A stretch of 15,507 nucleotides of DNA from SAT2750 sp963581185. GTDB lineage: Bacteria > Planctomycetota > Planctomycetia > Pirellulales > Pirellulaceae. The translations under genes and the position numbers were made by a program. This document shows, piece after piece, positions 1 through 5,747 of this stretch (its first letter is position 1; each line of letters starts with the position of its first letter). The DNA lies in NCBI GenBank assembly GCA_963581185.1, contig CAUZOB010000119.1, forward strand, positions 1 to 15,507, given 5' to 3'. The notes beneath the pieces were generated by a model. That model had not been told where the DNA came from. It did not search any database and saw only the letters and a program-made list of their open reading frames with translations.

Positions 1-1430
1 GCTTGATGTTCATCTGCTCGGTCAGCACCTTGATGTTTAACGGTAATCCGCTGCTGCGCTTCGATGGCTATTACATCCTCATGGATATCACAGAGATTCC
101 CAACTTGCGGCAGAAGTCGACCGAGATCCTGAAGCGATTCATGCAACAGGTCTGTCTTGGTATTGAGGTTCCGGAGAACCCCTTCCTGCCGACGAAGAAC
201 CGCTTCTTTTTCGGGCTCTACACAGTCGCTGCAGTCTGCTACCGTTGGTTCATCGTGTTTTCGATTTTCATGTTCCTGAATTCGGTACTGGAACCATACG
301 GTCTGAAGATCATCGGTCGCATGCTTGGCTTGCTGGGCGTCTTCGGCCTGGTTGTCCAGCCACTCTGGCAACTGGTCAAGTTTTTCCGTTCCCCGGGGAG
401 GACACAAAAAGTGAAACGACACCGGGTCGCAATCACGCTCGGAGTACTGGCTTCGTTAATCCTGGCCATCGTCCTGATTCCGCTCCCCTTCCATGTAGAC
501 TGTGCAGTCCGCCTGGTACCTCGCGATTCAGCGGCAAGCGGGGAGACCGCCGGCCAGATGTCGGCAGTTATCTATGCTTCCATTCCCAGCCGACTGGAGG
601 AATGCTTCGTCAAGCCGGGCCAGCGTGTGAAAGCGGGTGACCCGATTGTCCGGCTGGAGAATCGAGATGAAAGGCTGCGCGAACAACAGCTGCTGGGGAT
701 GCTCAAGGAGGCTCAGGCCCGGCTCAGTTCGCTGCAACAGCAACGCAGCTTCAATGCCCAGGCGGCAGAGGATGTGCTGCAGACAAGAGACTCAATCGAA
801 TCACTCCGAAGACAACTGGCCCAGCAACAGGAAAAGGTCGCGCTGCTCAACGTGCTGGCTCCGATAGATGGTATCGTGCTGGCCGGACCCTATCGAGCGA
901 ACGGCCGAGGCCAGCAGGGTCAGTTAGAGAGTTGGTCCGGTAGCTTGCTGCATGCCGAGAACACCGGCGCGACGCTGGCTGCCGATGATGTGATCTGTAT
1001 TGTTGTCAGCGGCCATCCGAGCGGATCCGGCAATGGCCGGGATCAGCACGTGCTCATGGATGCCGAGTTGATTGTCGATCAAGCGGACATTGAATTGATC
1101 AAGGTGGGCGACGATGTGGACATCCGGCTGGAGCTCTACCCCTGGAAAACATACAGCAGTCAAATCACCAGTATTGCCTTGACCAACCTGACTGAAAGCC
1201 CGGTTACATTGTCGAGTCAGGCTGGCGGTCAGCTCGGTACCGAGTTCGATAAGAGCGGTAATATGCGGCCAATTAGCACCTCTTACCACGCTCGTGCCCC
1301 TCTGCTTGACGAAAATGGAGAATTCAATCAAATTGACCTGCGAGGCAAGGCACGGGTCGCGGCCGGCTGGAAATCGCTCGGCTGGCGTGTCTATCGTTTT
1401 GCCGCACGGACATTCCGCTTTCGGATGTGA
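1..1430 (+). CDS. M50-type membrane protein fused to HlyD-like adaptor domain (5' partial)
   Basis: The reading frame is open at the left edge, so the N-terminus is missing; the first full codon is at position 3. Near the visible start is NPLLRFDGYY, which resembles the third metal-ligand motif of M50 site-2 proteases (NPxxxxDG, Asp about residue 21). The HExxH that should precede it lies outside the window. Hydrophobic segments at about residues 75-97, 104-128 and 143-163 look like membrane helices. A HlyD-type half follows: a first biotinyl/lipoyl-like strand set (about 185-222), a Gln/Leu-rich coiled coil (about 222-281), a second half-motif beginning APIDGIVLAG (about 285-296), and a beta-rich tail. 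Such M50-HlyD hybrids occur in planctomycetes, usually annotated as site-2 protease or HlyD efflux-adaptor proteins. I infer a role in envelope export or regulated proteolysis; the substrate is unknown. Protease activity cannot be judged without the missing part. Confidence 0.8.
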   Translation, partial: LMFICSVSTLMFNGNPLLRFDGYYILMDITEIPNLRQKSTEILKRFMQQVCLGIEVPENPFLPTKNRFFFGLYTVAAVCYRWFIVFSIFMFLNSVLEPYGLKIIGRMLGLLGVFGLVVQPLWQLVKFFRSPGRTQKVKRHRVAITLGVLASLILAIVLIPLPFHVDCAVRLVPRDSAASGETAGQMSAVIYASIPSRLEECFVKPGQRVKAGDPIVRLENRDERLREQQLLGMLKEAQARLSSLQQQRSFNAQAAEDVLQTRDSIESLRRQLAQQQEKVALLNVLAPIDGIVLAGPYRANGRGQQGQLESWSGSLLHAENTGATLAADDVICIVVSGHPSGSGNGRDQHVLMDAELIVDQADIELIKVGDDVDIRLELYPWKTYSSQITSIALTNLTESPVTLSSQAGGQLGTEFDKSGNMRPISTSYHARAPLLDENGEFNQIDLRGKARVAAGWKSLGWRVYRFAARTFRFRM

Positions 1431-1559
1431 CCGGACCGCAGACGGGATACTACTCTGCGACTTTCCAGCGCCAGGTGCTCCTGATGGAGGGTCATGGAAA
1501 GGGCCAACGTCACTTGAAACTGAAGCAATGTTAGAAACCCCAAAGGGATAGAACGAATT

Positions 1560-2033
1560 ATGGATAAGAAAACGGACAATCCGGACGCTGATGCACAAGC
1601 AGATGAAGGCGCTGAAGCAGCAGCTGAGGATCAGAATAGCGAAACTCAAGCAGCAGAGGCTCCGGCAGCAGAGGCTCCGGCAGCAGAGGCTCCGGCAGCA
1701 GAGGCTCCGGCAGCAGAGCCAGCAGCTGCAGATGCCCCCGCGGCGCAAGCACCCCGTGCACAGTTGCAGGTGGATGACTCTGACGTTGGTTCTTCCTACG
1801 CCAATTTTTGCCGCGTGACAGGATCGCCTGAAGAGTTGATTATCGACTTCGGCCTGAATCCACAGCCGGTTGGCGTACCCAAGGATCCGATCCATGTCAC
1901 GCAGCGTGTGGTGGTGAACTTTTATACCGCCAAGCGATTGCTGGCCGCCCTGCAGATGTCAGTAGCTCGCCACGAGTCGGTATTCGGCGTGCTGGAAACG
2001 GATGTCTCCAAGCGCGTGAATCCGCAAAATTAA
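1560..2033 (+). CDS. DUF3467 domain protein with acidic Ala/Pro/Glu-rich N-terminus
   Basis: This is a 157-residue protein. Residues 1-70 are low-complexity and strongly acidic (Ala, Glu, Asp, Pro, Gln), with AAEAP repeated four times in a row. From about residue 71 to 150 lies a compact domain that I recognise as DUF3467: it starts near DDSDVGSSYANF, continues through a segment ending VTQRVVVNFYTAKRLL, and ends with a short helix. The family's function is unknown. There is no signal peptide or membrane segment, so the protein is probably cytoplasmic. The ATG is the first in the frame and an AAAGGG-like ribosome site lies about 12 bases upstream. It follows the M50/HlyD gene by 129 bp on the same strand and may share its transcript. 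The N-terminal tail is probably disordered and variable in length. Confidence 0.8.
   Translation: MDKKTDNPDADAQADEGAEAAAEDQNSETQAAEAPAAEAPAAEAPAAEAPAAEPAAADAPAAQAPRAQLQVDDSDVGSSYANFCRVTGSPEELIIDFGLNPQPVGVPKDPIHVTQRVVVNFYTAKRLLAALQMSVARHESVFGVLETDVSKRVNPQN
1650..1718 (+). repeat. 15-bp in-frame tandem repeat in the DUF3467 gene
   Basis: Four perfect copies of GCAGCAGAGGCTCCG (1650-1709) are followed by a 9-base partial copy (1710-1718). Each copy encodes one AAEAP unit. Exact identity at the DNA level suggests recent expansion by slippage, and a multiple of three keeps the frame in any copy number. Confidence 0.93.
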
Positions 2034-2037
2034 GTGA

Positions 2038-2104
2038 CTGCGGAGCGCAGCTAGAATTATTGCGTCAGCGGCCGGGGGTTGTCTTCATGACCTGCCGGCC
2101 GTTG
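2038..2104. terminator. Hairpins between convergent genes, candidate terminator
   Basis: Two stem-loops lie between the convergent DUF3467 and sulfatase genes. The first, 2038-2050, has a perfect 5-bp stem (CTGCG/CGCAG) with a 3-base loop, starts 5 bases after the DUF3467 stop, and is followed by an AT-rich stretch. The second pairs 2066-2075 with 2095-2104 (10 bp including one G-T pair, core CGGCCGG/CCGGCCG) around a 19-base loop. Neither has a clear T-run, so factor-independent termination is uncertain. Confidence 0.35.
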
Positions 2105-2232
2105 CCATGCGCCGGCCAGGCCAGGCTGAGCAAAGATCCAGAGAGCAAGAAGGCCGAGAAGATGGAAGCAGAGCCGGCGCATGAAGAGTCTCCAGGTGAG
2201 TGTGAAGACAGTCAGGGTTGCGTCGCAGGGAT

Positions 2233-3663
2233 TTACTGGTCCTTGACGATTCGCCCCGGTGGACGGTTTTCGCTGCCCTTGGTGTCGGTAAGCGAGTCCC
2301 CCAGTTCGGCCCGGATCTTGTCGGCATAGGCTGTCAGTTCTTCCACCACGTCCGGAAAACGACTGGCCAGGTCGCGTGATTCAGCCAGGTCCATTTCCAG
2401 GTGATAGAGTTCCAGCTGACAACGAGCCTGCTCGTACTTGGAGGGGCTGCCGTCGCTGCCAGGGCCGGCGGCGAGAGTCCGGTAGGGATGAGGAAAATGC
2501 AGCTTCCAGGGCCCGCGCCGGACTGCGTGCAGGGCGTTGCCCCAGTAGTAATAGTAGGCCTCGTGGGGCGTGCGGGCAGCCGGCAGACGCCTCATCAGGT
2601 GCCAGATGCTCTTGCCGTCAATCTTGTTCTGTGGCAAGTCACAGCCAGTGATCTCGGCCAGTGTCGGCAGCACGTCAATCGTGGCTGCGATTTCTCCGCA
2701 GCGGCTGGCTGCGGGGATCTTTCCGGGCCAACGCATGATGCAGGGGACTCGCATGCCCCCCTCCCAGGCGGTTGCCTTGCCTTCCCGCAGCGGCCCGGCA
2801 GATCCGGCATGATTGCCGTAGGAGAGCCAGGGTCCATTGTCGGTCGTGAAGATGACCAGTGTGCGATCCTCGATCTTGTGACGCTTTAGCGCCGTCAGCA
2901 ACTGGCCAACCGACCAGTCAATCTCCGAGATCACGTCACCGTACAGGCCCTGTTCGGAGTGCCCCTTGTACTTGCTAGACACGTATAGCGGCACGTGCGG
3001 CATGCTGTGAGCCAGGTAAAGAAAGAACGGACGCTTGTGGTTCTGGTCAATGAACTTGACCGCCCGCTCGGTGTACCAGGTCGTCAGCTTGGACTGGTCC
3101 GGATTGTGAGCAATCACCTCGTTCTGCTGGATCAGTGGCAATGGTCCAAAACGATCGCCCGCGGTGGGGTGAAATGGCCACATGTCATTGGAGTATGGCA
3201 GGCCAAAATAGTCGTCAAAACCGTGCTGCATAGGGAGGAAACGCTGCTGGTAGCCCAGATGCCACTTGCCGTAGACCGCCGTCGCATACCCCTTCTGCTT
3301 GAGCATCTCTGGAATCAGCGTTTCGTCGTCGTGAATTCCATGCGTACTGCGGCCGCTGGGAGCCCCTAGCATGCCGAGGCGATTGGGGTAGCATCCAGTC
3401 AGCAGGGCCGCTCGAGAGGCCCCACAGACCGCCTGTGCCACGTAGAAGCTGGTAAAACGCATGCCATCTGCCGCCATCCGGTCCAGATGCGGTGTTTTGT
3501 AGCCCTCCGCACCAAAACAGCCAATGTCCCCATACCCCTGGTCATCGGTGAAGATCAACACGATGTTGGGAGCCGGGTCGGCTGCTCGGACCAGACCCGT
3601 GACAGGTAACATCAGCAGGATCGAAAGCACGAGGCTGCGGATCATGAACCGGTTGTCTGACAT
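2233..3663 (-). CDS. Secreted sulfatase (arylsulfatase family)
   Basis: This is a 476-residue type I sulfatase of the alkaline-phosphatase superfamily, hydrolysing sulfate esters, probably on sulfated polysaccharides. A signal peptide covers about residues 1-28 and ends in VRAA. The sulfatase core then begins with NIVLIFTDDQGYGD, where Asp40 and Asp41 are metal ligands. The modification motif is CGASRAALLTG, with Cys80 as the expected formylglycine residue and Arg84 conserved. GKWHLG (Lys133, His135), TTDNGPW (Asp275, Asn276) and REGKATAWEGG (Lys296) supply the other active-site residues. Length is normal for the family and no key residue is missing. The first ATG is favoured over Met7 because a purine-rich ribosome site sits 9 bases upstream. 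It is the last of three minus-strand genes, 83 bp after the glycosyltransferase. Substrate cannot be told from sequence alone. Confidence 0.93.
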   Translation of the reverse strand: MSDNRFMIRSLVLSILLMLPVTGLVRAADPAPNIVLIFTDDQGYGDIGCFGAEGYKTPHLDRMAADGMRFTSFYVAQAVCGASRAALLTGCYPNRLGMLGAPSGRSTHGIHDDETLIPEMLKQKGYATAVYGKWHLGYQQRFLPMQHGFDDYFGLPYSNDMWPFHPTAGDRFGPLPLIQQNEVIAHNPDQSKLTTWYTERAVKFIDQNHKRPFFLYLAHSMPHVPLYVSSKYKGHSEQGLYGDVISEIDWSVGQLLTALKRHKIEDRTLVIFTTDNGPWLSYGNHAGSAGPLREGKATAWEGGMRVPCIMRWPGKIPAASRCGEIAATIDVLPTLAEITGCDLPQNKIDGKSIWHLMRRLPAARTPHEAYYYYWGNALHAVRRGPWKLHFPHPYRTLAAGPGSDGSPSKYEQARCQLELYHLEMDLAESRDLASRFPDVVEELTAYADKIRAELGDSLTDTKGSENRPPGRIVKDQ

Positions 3664-3672
3664 GCGGCGGGG

Positions 3673-3680
3673 CCTCCCTC
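3673..3680 (-). promoter_or_regulatory. Ribosome binding site of the sulfatase gene
   Basis: Read on the minus strand this is GAGGGAGG, 9 bases before the ATG at 3663. It is the strongest Shine-Dalgarno match on this strand and supports Met1 rather than Met7 as the start. Confidence 0.6.
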
Positions 3681-3699
3681 GCTAGCTCTCGGAACAGCA

Positions 3700-3745
3700 G
3701 TCCAGCTTGAAACTGGACATCAATATGGACCCTCGTGAACGGGTC
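3700..3745 (-). terminator. Weak stem-loops after the glycosyltransferase gene
   Basis: Two small inverted repeats fall in the 83-bp gap between the glycosyltransferase stop and the sulfatase start: GTCCAG/CTGGAC (3700-3705 with 3713-3718, 7-base loop) and GACCC/GGGTC (3728-3732 with 3741-3745). There is no T-run. They could attenuate or process a shared transcript, or mean nothing. Confidence 0.25.
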
Positions 3746-3746
3746 G

Positions 3747-4877
3747 TCAATTCGCCGATGCAATCAGCTGGACCAGCTGCTGATCCATCGCGGCAGCTCG
3801 CAGCGGCCAGGAATATCGCTCCATCGATGCCCGCAAGGACTCCAATAGCGGCTCCCTGCGGACTTCGGTCGTCGTCTGGGCGAGCTGAGCCAGTCGATTC
3901 GCCAGTTCGTCGCTGCTGCCGTCATAGAAGAAGATCTCACGCTCCGGATGGTCATCCAGCGTGAGTACGTCCGGGTAGGCCAGCCTGCGAGGAACCAGAG
4001 GGTAGGCGCCGGCCGCAATCGCTTCCACCACCGAGATGCCGAAAAACTCGTGTGCGGCCGTGGAAACAAAGACATCGGCGGCAGCCAGTGCCTGCTGATA
4101 GTCCGCTCGCGACGGCAGGAATCCCCACTGGTCGATCCGCTCGGCCAGCTGGGACCGCATTTGGTCAAATTCTTCCGGTGAGTTCCGGAACGATTCACCC
4201 AGTACCGAGATGCGGAACTCAACCCCCTGTTGATCCAGTTGCAGCAGCGCCTGCTGGAGAATCCCTGGAGCTTTGTCATGCTCCCAGCGAGCGGCCCAGC
4301 AGATCCTCAAGGGACCATCCGCTCGCTCCTCCAGCGATCTGGGTGGCAGATCCACGCCCGGCCATTGAACCTGGCTGTTGGCCTCAATTCGGGCTACCTG
4401 TTCGAGTGGCTGGTGGTCCGGCATTCGCTGCAGAAAGTCAGCCAGGGCGGAGAGAAAGTCCAGGCGGTGAAAGCTGCTGTTGAACCACGATTGGCTGGCC
4501 GACAGGCCCGAGACAAAGTTGCTGAAGGCGAAGTGGTAGTCCCATTCGCGTGGCTGCTGAGCCGGATAGGTCAGCTGGTTTTCGTGAAAGTAGAGAACCG
4601 AGGGCAGCCTGGCCACCTCGTCAGTGACCAGCCCCCTAAGCTCTGCCAGGTTGAGCATATCGCTGGCAAACACCAGGTCCCACTGCTGGCCCTCCGCTGC
4701 CTGCTGGTTGATCTGGTCTGCCAGCGTGATTGCCGCATGCCGCATTCGCCACTTCCAGTGAAACGCGGGCAGCGTGAGCAGCGTGAACTGATGGCCGCTA
4801 TGAGCCATCCAGCCGTCCAGAAAGGCCTGGTGGCTGCCGCCGTAATAGGGCTCGAGGGCGAGGATACGCAAAGCCAT
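3747..4877 (-). CDS. GT-B glycosyltransferase, GTDC1/QTMAN-like (DUF3524 family)
   Basis: This is a 376-residue enzyme with an N-terminal DUF3524 (QTMAN N-terminal) domain and a GT4-type C-terminal domain. Numbered from the ATG at 4877, signatures are EPYYGGSH (9-16), a stretch around LTLPAFHWKWR, FASDMLNLAEL (70-80) and YFHENQLTYP (96-105). All match the human GTDC1 pattern. The nucleotide-sugar half carries the E-x7-E motif, Glu277 and Glu285, in EFFGISVVE. Human GTDC1 is QTMAN, which transfers mannose from GDP-mannose to queuosine in tRNA-Asp. For this bacterial homologue the tRNA substrate is inference; another acceptor is possible. There is no signal peptide, which suits a cytoplasmic enzyme. 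An upstream in-frame ATG at 4898 adds seven residues. I prefer 4877 because the family normally starts just before this first strand, but neither ATG has a good ribosome site. Confidence 0.85.
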   Translation of the reverse strand: MALRILALEPYYGGSHQAFLDGWMAHSGHQFTLLTLPAFHWKWRMRHAAITLADQINQQAAEGQQWDLVFASDMLNLAELRGLVTDEVARLPSVLYFHENQLTYPAQQPREWDYHFAFSNFVSGLSASQSWFNSSFHRLDFLSALADFLQRMPDHQPLEQVARIEANSQVQWPGVDLPPRSLEERADGPLRICWAARWEHDKAPGILQQALLQLDQQGVEFRISVLGESFRNSPEEFDQMRSQLAERIDQWGFLPSRADYQQALAAADVFVSTAAHEFFGISVVEAIAAGAYPLVPRRLAYPDVLTLDDHPEREIFFYDGSSDELANRLAQLAQTTTEVRREPLLESLRASMERYSWPLRAAAMDQQLVQLIASAN

Positions 4878-4900
4878 TGGATTGCGGACGATGGGCATCC

Positions 4901-4977
4901 GGTTAGAGGTTACGAGTTGCGGGTTACCGGCTACAGGTTACGCGAAACCTCTAACCTGGAACTTCTAAGCTGTAACC
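4901..4977. repeat. Palindromic heptad array (GGTTACN units in two opposed arms)
   Basis: From 4901 to 4942 the plus strand reads as six consecutive 7-base units close to GGTTACN (GGTTAGA, GGTTACG, AGTTGCG and so on). From 4977 back to 4943 the minus strand reads as five more such units. The two arms meet exactly at 4942/4943. They include a perfect 11-bp inverted repeat, GGTTAGAGGTT (4901-4911) with its complement at 4946-4956. The element nearly fills the gap between the lipoprotein stop and the glycosyltransferase start. It may fold as an RNA hairpin between the two genes or be a dispersed genomic repeat. Confidence 0.75.
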
Positions 4978-4983
4978 ACGGAC

Positions 4984-5514
4984 CTAGTGATCGTGATTGT
5001 GAGCTTCAAAAGCTTTCGTGAACGAATCGCCGCCGATGCTCACCTTCAGCACCGCTTTGACGGCTTCGCCGACCTGGTTCAGGGCGGTCAGCAGGTTGGG
5101 GCTGGTGATTTCAAATTTGCTGGCTTGTGGCGGATTCTGATCATCCTGGTTGGCGGCGACCAGTTGATAGTCTTCCGTTTTGTCCCGGATGGTTGTGCTG
5201 ATGACGATCGATTCTGCCGTCGACCAGGCATCGTCCTTGATCTCGCCATCGAGCAGGTAAATCGTGATCTTGCCTGACGTGTTGTCATGGGTCCATTCGG
5301 CGTGATATTGCTCCTCGCCGATTTCCATCACGTGGCCGCCGTGGGGACCAAGTGCGGCGTGGTCGTGGTCGTGATGGTCGTGGCCAGCATGGCTGTCAGG
5401 GCCCGCTGTCTGGCCAGTCGCGTCTGCTGCCGGCTTGCCGCTTGCATCGTCTTTGCCGCAGCCGATCGCCAGGCAGAGCGCTGAAATCAGAAGAAGGAGA
5501 GTTGAAGCACGCAT
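4984..5514 (-). CDS. His-rich lipoprotein, function unknown
   Basis: This is a 176-residue protein. The N-terminus is a short hydrophobic signal ending in a lipobox (LAIGC), so Cys19 should be lipidated and the protein anchored in the envelope facing the periplasm. A charged, small-residue linker follows, then a His/Asp cluster (residues 42-61, eight His, including HDHHDHDH and GPHGGH). A beta-rich domain (about 62-165) contains YHAEWTHD and ITIYLLDGEIKD. The tail ends HNHDH. I recognise it only as the type of short His-rich lipoprotein seen in planctomycetes. The histidines suggest binding of zinc, copper or nickel, but this is inference. The ATG at 5514 places the signal peptide correctly, though no clear ribosome site precedes it. 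It is the first of three same-strand genes. Confidence 0.8.
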   Translation of the reverse strand: MRASTLLLLISALCLAIGCGKDDASGKPAADATGQTAGPDSHAGHDHHDHDHAALGPHGGHVMEIGEEQYHAEWTHDNTSGKITIYLLDGEIKDDAWSTAESIVISTTIRDKTEDYQLVAANQDDQNPPQASKFEITSPNLLTALNQVGEAVKAVLKVSIGGDSFTKAFEAHNHDH

Positions 5515-5593
5515 GGAGAGGTTGTCACTTTCACTGGGGGTGGCCGGTCAGGACGGAACGTGAGTGTGGCTGCAAGCACGCGCCATAGGATCC

Positions 5594-5621
5594 AGTATCG
5601 ATATTGTTACGAGAGCTGCAA
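5594..5621 (-). promoter_or_regulatory. Weak sigma70-like promoter candidate for the lipoprotein gene
   Basis: On the minus strand, TTGCAG (5616-5621) and GATACT (5594-5599) are separated by 16 bases, about 80 bases before the lipoprotein ATG. Matches are 3/6 and 4/6 to consensus. This is the best pair I found there, but planctomycete promoters are poorly defined. Confidence 0.2.
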
Positions 5622-5643
5622 GCCGAGAGTTCGCTTGGGGGTC

Positions 5644-5705
5644 GCAGGCGGCTCGCTGCCTGCCATCCAACCCTGCGGCGCTCGCTTGCGTCGAACGACG
5701 CAGGG
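5644..5705 (-). terminator. Hairpin cluster after the sugar dehydrogenase gene
   Basis: About 45 bases downstream of the dehydrogenase stop there are several GC-rich inverted repeats. CCCTGCG (5671-5677) pairs with CGCAGGG (5699-5705). Overlapping it, TGCGTCG (5687-5693) pairs with CGACGCA (5696-5702) around a 2-base loop, so the two folds exclude each other. A third stem is GCAGGC (5644-5649) with GCCTGC (5658-5663). There is no T-run. Termination or transcript-end protection is plausible. Confidence 0.4.
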
Positions 5706-5747
5706 ATTGGGCGGGGTTGTGTAGGACTTCTGGCCGCTGATCCACTG

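Noticed and set aside
924..1895. A 323-codon minus-strand frame with Cys/Leu-rich repeats
   Set aside because: It covers parts of two convincing plus-strand genes and the gap between them. Its repeats are only the 15-bp tandem repeat read in the wrong frame.
4901..4977. CRISPR array explanation for the short repeats
   Set aside because: The units are 7 bp, have no unique spacers, switch orientation in the middle, and no cas gene is present.
4230..5021. A 263-codon plus-strand frame
   Set aside because: It is antisense to the glycosyltransferase and runs through the heptad array; its product matches nothing recognisable.
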